A stretch of 33,749 nt of DNA, taken from positions 1 to 33,749 of the forward strand of contig NZ_BANU01000044.1 of assembly GCF_000333035.1 (NCBI RefSeq), in the 5' to 3' direction. Both the position numbers and the translations under genes were made by a program. Every line of letters begins with the position of its first letter. Positions within the stretch are counted from its first letter, which is position 1. Source of the DNA: Gordonia sihwensis NBRC 108236. GTDB lineage: Bacteria > Actinomycetota > Actinomycetes > Mycobacteriales > Mycobacteriaceae. The notes beneath the pieces were generated by a model, which was not told the DNA's origin, made no database searches, and was given only the letters and a program-made list of their open reading frames with translations. Shown here piece after piece: positions 16,157-24,022 of this stretch.

Positions 16157-16162
16157 TAAGGT
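16157..16162 (+). promoter_or_regulatory. -10 element of rph (leaderless)
   Basis: TAAGGT is followed by CGGGGC and then the GTG start at 16169, so transcription is expected to begin on the start codon. It lies in the 182-bp gap after the metallo-beta-lactamase gene. That gap otherwise holds only a GGTTGAGC fragment (about 16000-16008) resembling the left-end repeat family. Confidence 0.5.
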
Positions 16163-16168
16163 CGGGGC

Positions 16169-16927
16169 GTGACTTCACGAGCAGACGGCCGGGCAGACGA
16201 CGAACTCCGGCCCATCAAGTTCACCCGCGGTTTCACCTCTCATCCGGCCGGTTCGGTGCTGGTCGAATTCGGCAACACCCGCGTCATGTGCACCGCCAGC
16301 GTCACCGAGGGCGTGCCGTCGTGGCGGCGCGGATCGGGGCTCGGCTGGCTCACCGCCGAATACTCGATGCTTCCCGCCGCGACCCACGAGCGCTCGAAGC
16401 GTGAGTCGGTGCGCGGCAAGATCGGCGGACGCACGCACGAGATCAGCCGCTTGATCGGACGTTCTCTCCGCGCGTGCATCGATCTGGCGGCGCTGGGTGA
16501 GAACACGATCGCCATCGACTGCGACGTCCTGCAGGCCGACGGCGGAACGCGGACGGCGGCCATCACCGGCGCCTACGTCGCGCTCGCGGACGCCGTCACC
16601 TACCTCGGCGCGGCGGGCAAGCTGGCCGACCCGCAGCCGCTGTCGTGCATCATCGCGGCGGTGAGCGTAGGTGTGGTGGACGGCCGCGTCCGCCTCGACC
16701 TGCCGTACGACGAGGACTCGCGTGCCGAGGTCGACATGAATGTGGTCGCCACCGACGCGGGCACCCTCGTGGAAGTGCAGGGGACAGGCGAGGGCGCGAC
16801 GTTCGCGCGCGGAACGCTCGACAAGATGCTCGACGTGGCCTGCGCCGGCATTGAGAACATCGTCGCCGCGCAGCGCGAGGTGCTGTCGCAGCCGTACCCC
16901 GGATCGCTCCCGGGCAGCGGGCAGTGA
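16169..16927 (+). CDS. rph: Ribonuclease PH
   Basis: This 252-aa phosphorolytic 3'-5' exoribonuclease trims tRNA 3' ends and stable RNA using phosphate. Family motifs are [45 protein letters not shown], the [19 protein letters not shown] active-site loop with its phosphate-binding Arg, and the Asp-containing [17 protein letters not shown]. The length is usual. The GTG at 16169 is fixed by the leaderless -10 spacing and by family alignment. Its stop overlaps rdgB as GTGA, so rph, rdgB and the DUF2470 gene form one operon. Confidence 0.95.
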   Translation: MTSRADGRADDELRPIKFTRGFTSHPAGSVLVEFGNTRVMCTASVTEGVPSWRRGSGLGWLTAEYSMLPAATHERSKRESVRGKIGGRTHEISRLIGRSLRACIDLAALGENTIAIDCDVLQADGGTRTAAITGAYVALADAVTYLGAAGKLADPQPLSCIIAAVSVGVVDGRVRLDLPYDEDSRAEVDMNVVATDAGTLVEVQGTGEGATFARGTLDKMLDVACAGIENIVAAQREVLSQPYPGSLPGSGQ

Positions 16928-17547
16928 CCGGGACGGTCCTGCTGGCGTCGAACAACGCCAAGAAGCTGGCCGAGCTGCGACGCGTCGTTGAAGCGGCGGG
17001 CATCACCGGGCTCAAGGTGCTCGGGCTGGGTGATGTCACGCGCTATCCGGAACCGGTGGAAGACGGTGCGACGTTCGAGGACAATGCGCTGCTCAAGGCT
17101 CGCGCGGCCGTCGCCGCAACCGGACTGCCATCGCTGGCCGACGATTCCGGCCTCGCCGTCGACGCGCTCAACGGCATGCCGGGAGTCCTGTCGGCACGGT
17201 GGAGCGGTGGCGCCGGCGACGCCGCCAACAATCGCCTGCTGCTGGCCCAGCTCGCCGACGTACCGGACGAACGACGCGGTGCGGCGTTCGTCTCGGTGTG
17301 TGCGCTGGTGCTGCCGACGGGCGCCGAGACCGTGGTCCGCGGAGAGTGGCGCGGCACCATCCTGCGTGACGAGCGCGGCGCGAACGGCTTCGGTTACGAC
17401 CCGTTGTTCATTCCCGATGACGAGGTGGCCGCCGGGCGCACCTCCGCGGAGCTGCCGTCCGCGGAGAAGGACGCGCTGAGCCACCGTGGCAAGGCGCTGG
17501 CACAGTTGGTCCCGGCACTCCGGGCCCTCGCCGAGGGCCAGTCGTGA
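16924..17547 (+). CDS. rdgB: Non-canonical purine NTP pyrophosphatase (RdgB/HAM1)
   Basis: This 207-aa house-cleaning enzyme hydrolyses dITP, XTP and ITP to monophosphates so that deaminated purines stay out of DNA and RNA. The substrate loop [14 protein letters not shown] (residues 6-19), the catalytic [14 protein letters not shown] (near 70-83), GVLSARWSG, and the NGFGYDPLF and LSHRGKAL motifs near the C-terminus are all present. The length is typical. The GTG at 16924 overlaps the rph stop by 4 nt and its own stop overlaps the next gene by 4 nt, so all three are coupled. Confidence 0.95.
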   Translation: MTGTVLLASNNAKKLAELRRVVEAAGITGLKVLGLGDVTRYPEPVEDGATFEDNALLKARAAVAATGLPSLADDSGLAVDALNGMPGVLSARWSGGAGDAANNRLLLAQLADVPDERRGAAFVSVCALVLPTGAETVVRGEWRGTILRDERGANGFGYDPLFIPDDEVAAGRTSAELPSAEKDALSHRGKALAQLVPALRALAEGQS

Positions 17548-17840
17548 CGGCCTTCGACGAGTCCGTCGTCTCCGCCGTCCTGTCGCACATGAACGACGAC
17601 CACGCCGACGACAATCTCGCGATCGTGCGGGCGTTCGCCGAACCCGACGCTACCGCCGCGGTGATGACGGGCTTCGACTCGGTTGCGGGGGAGTGGACGG
17701 CGACCGTCGACGGAGCGGACCGTCCCGTCCGCGTGCCGTGGCCGACCGAGCTCACCGACCGAGCGTCCATCCGTCGCGAGGTGGTCGCCCTCTACAAGGC
17801 CGGTGCCGAGCGCCTGGGGATCGAGCTAGACGATCACTGA
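17544..17840 (+). CDS. DUF2470 domain protein
   Basis: This 98-aa protein is a stand-alone DUF2470 domain. The diagnostic HMNDDHADDNLAIVRAF (residues 15-31) and the C-terminal DRASIRREVVALYKAGAERL helix are clear. The same domain forms the C-terminal part of HugZ-type haem-degrading and haem-binding proteins, where the HxxDH region contacts haem. A haem or iron link is possible but not shown for the solo form. The GTG at 17544 overlaps the rdgB stop (GTGA). Its end overlaps the convergent DUF3817 gene by 7 bp. The siderophore importer irtAB lies about 1 kb downstream, which makes an iron role worth testing. Confidence 0.8.
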   Translation: MTAFDESVVSAVLSHMNDDHADDNLAIVRAFAEPDATAAVMTGFDSVAGEWTATVDGADRPVRVPWPTELTDRASIRREVVALYKAGAERLGIELDDH

Positions 17841-18220
17841 TCGAGCTTGAACTGCTCCTTCACATCGCGAGTGCGAATGTGCTCGAACCAGAAGGACAGG
17901 AACGGGATGGTGCCCGCGATCGCGGTCGCCACCAGCTTCGGCAGCGGCCACCGGACCTTGATCGACAGGTCGACGGTGCAGATCAGGTAGATGAAGTAAA
18001 TCCAGCCGTGAGCGACGCCGACCCAGCCGAAGCCCTCGACTCCGAAGCCGAACTTTGCGATCATCTCGGCGCACAGGGCGAGCAGCCACACGCCGGTGAC
18101 CCAGGCCAGAACGCGGTAGCGCAGCAGCGCACTGCGGATCTGGGGGATGGTCGCAGTCACAGTCCCGTCCGGGGCGTCGTCGGCGGTCTTGGCGGATTCG
18201 GTCACGTCGTGGTCCTTCAT
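17834..18220 (-). CDS. DUF3817 integral membrane protein (second copy)
   Basis: This 128-aa protein has a charged N-terminal tail of about 28 residues, then hydrophobic segments near 34-55, 66-84 and 95-113, matching DUF3817. It shares with the copy at 4487 the HG-aromatic-YLI segment of the second helix and the IP-x5-WFE motif closing the third. M. tuberculosis Rv1342c occupies the same place after rdgB. The function is unknown. It lies 28 bp downstream of another minus-strand membrane-protein gene and is probably cotranscribed with it. The ATG at 18220 has no strong ribosome site; the GTG five codons later is an alternative. Confidence 0.8.
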   Translation of the reverse strand: MKDHDVTESAKTADDAPDGTVTATIPQIRSALLRYRVLAWVTGVWLLALCAEMIAKFGFGVEGFGWVGVAHGWIYFIYLICTVDLSIKVRWPLPKLVATAIAGTIPFLSFWFEHIRTRDVKEQFKLDQ

Positions 18221-18248
18221 CGGTCGCGCGGAGATTTCAGCTGATGCG

Positions 18249-18653
18249 TCAGTCGTGCGTCGGGTGTCTGTCGAGTTCGGCGAGGTATCTGTTGTACTCG
18301 GCCAGGTCGTCGTCCGGTGCGGCGTCGAGGATGGCCGCGACCGACGGGTCGTGTCGCGTGGGCCGCTCGGGAAGGACCCCCTCGGGTATCTCGGTCGGCT
18401 CGGCGCGGTCGCGGTGTTCAGCGTCCGGATCGGCTTCCATCACGACGAAGCGGCGATAGGCGTACACGACGGCCACCGCGAAGGCCGGCCACTGCAGGGC
18501 GTATCCCAGGTTCTGGCCGGTGCCCGTCGACGATTCGTAGCGGCCCCACTGCCACCAGGCGAGCGCCAGGCAAGCGCATGCCGCGACCGCCACCAGCGCG
18601 ATCAGTGCGGGGCGGTGACGTCGTTTGGCGGGCGACGGCAGAGAGGACTTCAC
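18249..18653 (-). CDS. Two-helix membrane protein of unknown function
   Basis: This 134-aa protein has a basic N-terminus, a hydrophobic segment at residues 14-34 ending in the aromatic WWQWGRY, a GTGQNLGYALQWPAF turn, a second hydrophobic segment at about 52-68, and an acidic cytoplasmic tail ending DLAEYNRYLAELD. It sits where M. tuberculosis has Rv1343c (lprD) and may be its counterpart. A cysteine in the first helix (VAACAC) is weakly lipobox-like, but I do not call it a lipoprotein. GTG at 18653 is chosen because TACCTT lies 7 nt upstream; an upstream in-frame start at 18725 would cross that promoter. It diverges from irtA. Confidence 0.7.
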   Translation of the reverse strand: MKSSLPSPAKRRHRPALIALVAVAACACLALAWWQWGRYESSTGTGQNLGYALQWPAFAVAVVYAYRRFVVMEADPDAEHRDRAEPTEIPEGVLPERPTRHDPSVAAILDAAPDDDLAEYNRYLAELDRHPTHD

Positions 18654-18660
18654 AGTATCG

Positions 18661-18666
18661 AAGGTA
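18661..18666 (-). promoter_or_regulatory. -10 element of the 18653 membrane-protein gene (leaderless)
   Basis: On the minus strand TACCTT is followed by CGATACT and the GTG at 18653, a leaderless arrangement with 7-nt spacing. Confidence 0.4.
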
Positions 18667-18739
18667 CCTGGTCGGCTGCCGTGCATCGGGCCCGGTGCGG
18701 CCGCCCTCACTGTGCGTTCTGCCACCAGTCTGCTACTAA

Positions 18740-18758
18740 TTAGCCAAGCCTAATCTTA
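18740..18758. promoter_or_regulatory. IdeR/DtxR iron box upstream of irtA
   Basis: TTAGCCAAGCCTAATCTTA matches 13-14 of 19 positions of the IdeR consensus TTAGGTTAGGCTAACCTAA, with the best fit in the outer TTAG and the CCTAA-type half. An extra TTAGGTT half-site overlaps its right end (18756-18762). It lies 28 bp before the irtA start, the usual place for iron-dependent repression of a siderophore importer. It is also 74 bp upstream of the divergent membrane-protein promoter. Confidence 0.7.
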
Positions 18759-18786
18759 GGTTCGAGTGGTTGACGATGGGGTGGAC

Positions 18787-21351
18787 ATGGGCAAGGGCTT
18801 CCAGGGAGCGGTGCTTCGCGCTCTCGGAGCGAAGAATCATCCGGCGACGGTCACCGGTGTGCGGTGGGTGACCGAACACGTCGTTCGCATCGAGTTCCAG
18901 TGCGGCGAGATCCTGCACGCGGGCGGCGAGAAGCCGGCCGCCTGGATCCGTGCTTGGTTCCCGGATGTGAACAACGCGGCCAAGTTCCATCAACGCGGAT
19001 ACACGCTGCTGGATCCGGACCCGGCGGCGGGGACGTTCGCGATCTGCTTCCTCGTCCACGATCCGGCCGGACCCGCGTCCACCTGGGCGCGCAATGCCGT
19101 CGTGGGCGATGAACTGCTGATGACACGGCTCGGCGGCGACGGCTACGACATCGCCGCGGACGGCGAGCGTCCGCGCGGATACCTGCTGATGGGAGACGTG
19201 GCGGCATGGCCGGCCATCGTGCGGCTGATCGAGGAGATCGGCGACGACATCCCGATCCGGGCGGTCATCGAGCACGAGAACGACGACGACCGCGACCTGC
19301 CGCTGCCCGAGCATCCGGGCCTCACCGTCGACTGGGTGCCCACCAGTCCGGACCGCCGGGCGCTGACCGAGGCGATCGGCGAGGACGACTATCGCGGATG
19401 GCACACGTGGGTCACGGCCGAGAGCAAGGCGACGCGACTGGCCAAGGGCGCGCTCGCCCTGAACCACGAGCAGAACAAGGCCACCATGCACACCCAGGCC
19501 TACTGGATGGCCGGACGTGCGATGGGAAAACAGGTCGACACGGCGACTGAGGACACCGCCGTGTCGACCGCCTCTGAGACGGCGACGGACGATGTCGCGG
19601 AGGCCGCTCTGACCCCGCCCCGCGCCCCGAAGGCCGCAGCGCCCGCCGAGCCCGTCCTCAAACCCGCCCTTCCCGCGCTGATCGTCGCCGGTCTGTTCGC
19701 GCTCGTGCTCGCGGTGCTCGCGGTGGTTCCTCTGGTGCTCTTCGCGGAGCTGGCGCGCTTGCTGGTGGAGGGGGCCGGCCGCCACGAGCTGATCGACGTC
19801 GCGGTCACGGCACTGATCGTTCTGGTGGCGGGCGCCGCCGGCAGCGCGGTGCTGATCACCGTGCTGCACTTCTACGACCAGGTGTATGCCGCGGCGCTGC
19901 GGCGGCGAGTGCTCCACAAACTCACTCGACTGCCGCTCGGATGGTTCCTCGGCCGCCGCAGCGCGGAGGTCAAGAAGCTAGTCGCCGACGACATCTCGTC
20001 GCTGCACTATCTGGTGACCCACGCGGTGCCCGATCTCGTGACGGCGATCGTCACGCCGCTGGCGATCCTCGGGTACCTCTTCTCGGTGAACTGGGTACTC
20101 GCTCTGGTGCTGCTGGTGCCGGTACTCGGGTACATCGTCGCGATGGCACGCCTGGCGACTGCCGACAGAGCCCGCCTGGAACAGAAGATGCGATGGGACG
20201 CGACCCTGCCGGGCGACGCCGAACGCTACATCGGCACGCAGCAGGTCAGCCGCGTGTTCGGCGACGGCGCGATCACCGACCTGCCCGCCCGACTGCGGCG
20301 TCTCACCGAGTTCCTGAAGGACTGGCAGCGCGCCACGATCGATGCGAAGTCGGTGATTCTGCAGCTCAACCGGCCGACGACGTCGATGGTGGTGGTCGCG
20401 CTGGCGGGCACGGCACTGATCACCGCCGACCAGATGGACGCGGCCGCGATCCTGCCCTTCCTGATCCTCGGCACCTCGTTCGGCGACCGGCTGCTCGCCG
20501 CGTCGTACGCCGTCGGCGGACTGCGCGAGGGGATGAACGGCAAGACCTCGCTCGACCTGTTGCTGTCGAGCGGTGAGCTCGAACAGGCGGAGAACGGCAG
20601 CACCGGGCCGGAGCCGAGCGGCCCGGCGCGAGTCGAACTGCGCGGCGTCACCTTCGGTTACACGCCCGGTCGGCCGGTGGTGCGGGACCTGCACCTGGAC
20701 CTGCCCGCGGGCGGGACGACGGCCCTCGTCGGACCGTCGGGTGCGGGCAAGTCCACCGTGGCGGCTCTGGTCGCTCGCCTGTGGGACCCGGATGCCGGCG
20801 CGGTACTGCTCGACGGCGTCGACCTGCGCGACATTCCCGAGGTGCAGCTGCGGCAGCGGATCGCCGTGGTGTTGCAGGACGTCCAGCTCATCCGCGGCAC
20901 CATCGCCGACAACATCGCGCTCGGCATGCCCGACGCGGATCGTGCGGCGATCGCGGAGGCGGCCCGGGCGGCTCACATCGCCGACGTCATCGAATCAATG
21001 CCCGACGGATACGACACGGTGGTCGATCGCGACAGCCTCTCCGGAGGCCAGCGGCAGCGGGTCGCGATCGCCCGGGCGCTGCTCGGAGACCCGCGGTTCG
21101 TGGTCCTCGACGAGGCGACCGCCGCCGCCGACCCCGACTCGGAGTGGGAGGTGCGGCAAGGCCTGTCGAGGCTGTTGGCGGGGCGCACGGTGCTCATCGT
21201 GGCGCACCGACTGCACACCGTCGCCGACGCCGATCGGATCGTCGTCTTCGACGGCGGACAGATCGTGGAGCAGGGGACCGGACCGGAACTGATCGCGGCC
21301 GGTGGACGATACGCGGCGATGACCGCGCAGGCGCAGGAGGCCCTCCGATGA
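18787..21351 (+). CDS. irtA: Siderophore ABC transporter subunit IrtA with SIP reductase domain
   Basis: This 854-aa protein is a fusion of a siderophore-interacting FAD domain (about residues 10-245) to an ABC exporter-fold half-transporter. With IrtB it brings ferric carboxymycobactin-type siderophores into the cell, and the SIP domain reduces the iron on the cytoplasmic side. The FAD motif QRGYT (69-73) matches the RxYT type. Transmembrane helices begin near 296. The nucleotide-binding domain has Walker A GPSGAGKST near 649, the LSGGQ signature near 751, and FVVLDEATAAADPDS. The ATG at 18787 matches the start of mycobacterial IrtA; GTG codons at 18766 and 18781 are alternatives. An iron box sits just upstream. 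It overlaps irtB by ATGA. Confidence 0.93.
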   Translation: MGKGFQGAVLRALGAKNHPATVTGVRWVTEHVVRIEFQCGEILHAGGEKPAAWIRAWFPDVNNAAKFHQRGYTLLDPDPAAGTFAICFLVHDPAGPASTWARNAVVGDELLMTRLGGDGYDIAADGERPRGYLLMGDVAAWPAIVRLIEEIGDDIPIRAVIEHENDDDRDLPLPEHPGLTVDWVPTSPDRRALTEAIGEDDYRGWHTWVTAESKATRLAKGALALNHEQNKATMHTQAYWMAGRAMGKQVDTATEDTAVSTASETATDDVAEAALTPPRAPKAAAPAEPVLKPALPALIVAGLFALVLAVLAVVPLVLFAELARLLVEGAGRHELIDVAVTALIVLVAGAAGSAVLITVLHFYDQVYAAALRRRVLHKLTRLPLGWFLGRRSAEVKKLVADDISSLHYLVTHAVPDLVTAIVTPLAILGYLFSVNWVLALVLLVPVLGYIVAMARLATADRARLEQKMRWDATLPGDAERYIGTQQVSRVFGDGAITDLPARLRRLTEFLKDWQRATIDAKSVILQLNRPTTSMVVVALAGTALITADQMDAAAILPFLILGTSFGDRLLAASYAVGGLREGMNGKTSLDLLLSSGELEQAENGSTGPEPSGPARVELRGVTFGYTPGRPVVRDLHLDLPAGGTTALVGPSGAGKSTVAALVARLWDPDAGAVLLDGVDLRDIPEVQLRQRIAVVLQDVQLIRGTIADNIALGMPDADRAAIAEAARAAHIADVIESMPDGYDTVVDRDSLSGGQRQRVAIARALLGDPRFVVLDEATAAADPDSEWEVRQGLSRLLAGRTVLIVAHRLHTVADADRIVVFDGGQIVEQGTGPELIAAGGRYAAMTAQAQEALR

Positions 21352-23105
21352 GTTCAGACTCGACCCGAATCCTGCCGACCGTCTTCGCCGACGTCCGCGT
21401 CATCACCGGCGCCGCAGGGCGGCCGCACCGCCTCGCCTTCTACGCGCTCACGACGCTGTCCACGGCGCTGCAGGCGGCGGCCGTGCTGCTGTCGATCCCG
21501 CTGTTGCGCGCGTTGTTCGGCGACACCCCGTCGGACGCGTGGGTCTGGGTGGCGGCGATGGTCGCGGTGCTCGCGGTCGGCTGGACCGCGGACATCCTCG
21601 CGACCCGCGCCGGACTCCGCGTCGGATTCGGCTTGATCGACGCCGCCGAAAGCGCCGGTGTGTCGGCCATCGGCCGGCTCGATCCGGCCGAACTCCACGG
21701 CGATCGTGCGTCCCGGCTGCGCGACCTGGTCACCAAGTCCGGCCCGGAGTCGGTCTCGGCGATCGTCCTGCTCTTCTCGCCGCTGATCCATGCGGCCCTG
21801 CTGGTGCCGATGCTGGCCGTCGGCCTGCTGTTCGTGTCGTGGCAGCTCGCGGTGGTCGCTCTCGTCGGCGGCATCGTCCTGCTGGGCGCCTTCTACGGCG
21901 GACGCCGGGCCGTCGCGAAGTCGGAGGATCGGTTCGCCGAGGCAGGCCGCGCGCTGGACGACCGCATGCTCGAATTCGGCTGGGCACAGCCCACGCTGCG
22001 CGCCGCGGGGGTCGGCACCGGGACCGTCGACGAGGTGCTCGCGGATTCGCGGCGGCGCGGTTTCCGGCTCCTCGCCTGGCAGATCCCCGGCGACCTGCTC
22101 TTCACCGTCGCCGGTCAGCTCGTTCTACTGGCCTTCGGCGTCACCACCGGAGCGCTCTACCTCGACGGCACCCTCTCCGGAGTCACCGCGGCGGCGATGG
22201 TCGTCGTCCTGCTGCGAGTGGTGGAGACCACCGGTTCGCTCTCGCTGCTGGCCACCCCGATCGCCGGAGTGGAGCGATTGCTGGCACAGCTGCGCGACCT
22301 GGTCGTCGAGGATCTGGCTGCCGAACAGAACACAGTGCGGCGATCGACGTCGAACGACGCGCTCCGCGAAGCCTACGGTGCTCCCGTGCCGGTCCGTCTG
22401 AGCGAGGTCGGCTACACCTACCCGGACGGGACGCGGGCCCTCGACGGGGTGGAGCTGACCATCCCTGCCGGGGAGATCACGGTGCTGGTCGGAGCGTCCG
22501 GCTCGGGCAAGTCGACGTTGCTCGACGTCATCTCCGGGCTCCGCGAACCCAGCACCGGACGAGTCGACTTCGGCGGCGACGAGACGACTGCCGCGGGTCG
22601 GCTGCAGAACGCGTCGATGGTCTTCCAGACCACCTCGCTGCGGCCGGGGACGGTGCGCGAGAACGTGGTCACCAGCGCCGAGCCCGATCTCGTCGAGATC
22701 GCTGATCTCGCTCGACTCGACGCCGTGCTGGACTCGCTCCCCGAGGGCTGGGACTCGCGGATCGGCGACGGCAGCAATACCTTGTCGGGGGGCGAACGCC
22801 AGCGGGTCGGGCTCGCCCGCGCGCTGGCGAAGCCCGCCGGACTGCTGCTGGTCGACGAAGCGACGTCGTCACTCGACGTGATCACCGAACGCGCCGTGGT
22901 CGATTCGCTGCGGCGGATCCGCGGGACGCGGACGGTGGTGGCGGTGACGCACCGACCCGCGCTGGTGGCGCTCGCCGACTCGGTGATCGTCCTGGACCAC
23001 GGCCGGGTGGTGGACTCGGGTGCGGTGGACGACCTGCTCGCGCGCGGCGGGGTGTTCGCCGACCTGTGGCAGCGGTGGCGAGAAGCGGAGGGCTGGCAGG
23101 TCTAG
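21348..23105 (+). CDS. irtB: Siderophore ABC transporter subunit IrtB
   Basis: This 585-aa half-transporter pairs with IrtA to form the heterodimeric siderophore importer. It has about six transmembrane helices in residues 25-300, then an ATPase domain with Walker A GASGSGKST near 382, a Q-loop in MVFQTTSLRPGTVREN, the LSGGE signature near 479, Walker B LLLVDEATSSLD and the switch His in VAVTHRP. It lacks the SIP domain, as expected for IrtB. The ATG at 21348 overlaps the irtA stop (ATGA) and has AGGAGG at 21335-21340, so translation is both coupled and independently strong. No mycobactin synthesis genes follow; the next gene converges after 19 bp. Confidence 0.93.
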   Translation: MSSDSTRILPTVFADVRVITGAAGRPHRLAFYALTTLSTALQAAAVLLSIPLLRALFGDTPSDAWVWVAAMVAVLAVGWTADILATRAGLRVGFGLIDAAESAGVSAIGRLDPAELHGDRASRLRDLVTKSGPESVSAIVLLFSPLIHAALLVPMLAVGLLFVSWQLAVVALVGGIVLLGAFYGGRRAVAKSEDRFAEAGRALDDRMLEFGWAQPTLRAAGVGTGTVDEVLADSRRRGFRLLAWQIPGDLLFTVAGQLVLLAFGVTTGALYLDGTLSGVTAAAMVVVLLRVVETTGSLSLLATPIAGVERLLAQLRDLVVEDLAAEQNTVRRSTSNDALREAYGAPVPVRLSEVGYTYPDGTRALDGVELTIPAGEITVLVGASGSGKSTLLDVISGLREPSTGRVDFGGDETTAAGRLQNASMVFQTTSLRPGTVRENVVTSAEPDLVEIADLARLDAVLDSLPEGWDSRIGDGSNTLSGGERQRVGLARALAKPAGLLLVDEATSSLDVITERAVVDSLRRIRGTRTVVAVTHRPALVALADSVIVLDHGRVVDSGAVDDLLARGGVFADLWQRWREAEGWQV

Positions 23106-23124
23106 GGGTGCGCCCGGGGTGGTC

Positions 23125-23787
23125 TCACCGCACAGCCGCTCGCGACCGTTGCCAGTCCCGCACGTCGTGCTCGGTGTGAGCGCGTGCCGGCCGCGCGTTC
23201 CACGCCGGGATCAGCAGATCGACGACCGCCGCGACGGCGACCGCGAGGAGCGCTCCGCCGATGACGTCCGACGGTCGGTGCCATTGCTGGCTGACGACGG
23301 TGAACGAGACCACTCCGAGACCTGCCGTCGCGGCGATCGCCGCGAGCGGCCGCGCACGGCGGGGCGTGACCGCGCACAGGGCGATCCCCGCCGCGGCGAA
23401 CGCGGCGACCGTGTTGGACGGGAACGAGTTGAGCGCGTTGCCGACGTCCAGCGGCGGTCGTTGCAGCTCGGATTTCAGGACGACCGCGAGCACCACGACG
23501 GCGCCGATCAGCAGGCTCGCGTGCAGGGCGAGCCGCCAGGATCGTCGCGCGAGACAGATCGCGCCGATCAGCAGGCCGCAGCCGGCGAGCACGGGGACTT
23601 GTATCTCGGCGAGCAGACCGCCCGTCGGAGCGTCGTTCCCGGTGCGCGCGCCCATCAGTTCCATCACGTCCTGATCGACCATCTGGCCCGCGTACGAGAC
23701 GACGAGGAGCTCGTACGTCGCGGCGATGCCGAGCGACGCGAGGATCGCGGCCGCGAGGGCGGCGATCGGTGAAGTGCGATGCGTCAT
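23125..23787 (-). CDS. PAP2-like membrane phosphatase with altered motif
   Basis: This 220-aa protein has a first helix at residues 7-28, then about four more hydrophobic segments at 60-80, 86-105, 127-142 and 147-165, and one near 175-192. It resembles PAP2/type 2 phosphatidic acid phosphatases: KSELQRPP (Lys105, Arg110) is motif 1 and SQQWHRPSD (His170, Asp174) is motif 3. Motif 2 reads FPSNTVA (122-128) where the family has PSGH, so the acid/base histidine is missing, and motif 3 has Gln where Arg is usual. It may be catalytically altered or a divergent subfamily. The ATG at 23787 starts directly before the first helix; upstream in-frame sequence is not membrane-like. Confidence 0.75.
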   Translation of the reverse strand: MTHRTSPIAALAAAILASLGIAATYELLVVSYAGQMVDQDVMELMGARTGNDAPTGGLLAEIQVPVLAGCGLLIGAICLARRSWRLALHASLLIGAVVVLAVVLKSELQRPPLDVGNALNSFPSNTVAAFAAAGIALCAVTPRRARPLAAIAATAGLGVVSFTVVSQQWHRPSDVIGGALLAVAVAAVVDLLIPAWNARPARAHTEHDVRDWQRSRAAVR

Positions 23788-23877
23788 CCTTCGATGGTGC
23801 CTCGTGCGGTTGGCAGAACGCTCGTCCCGTACCCCGGGAGTGTCGTAGACCGGGACGCCGCTGACATCAGACGTGGC

Positions 23878-23914
23878 AAGGCGCGCCGAGGGCGATTTGC
23901 CCTCGGTACGCCTT
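23878..23914 (-). terminator. Terminator after the MmpS-like gene
   Basis: AAGGCGCGCCGAGGGC (23878-23893) pairs with GCCCTCGGTACGCCTT (23899-23914) around GATTT, giving a 16-bp stem with one 2-bp mismatch. It lies about 110 bp beyond the stop of the minus-strand gene at 24023. There is no T-run. Apart from this hairpin I see nothing recognisable in 23788-24022. Confidence 0.6.
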
Positions 23915-24022
23915 GTGGCTACTGATCTCAGGCGCGACCCATAGGTGCGCGTGAGCAACCCGTCAGGACGCGAGACCCGGTGACAACACGATCGGGCTCG
24001 CGCTGGGATTCGATTTCCGGTT

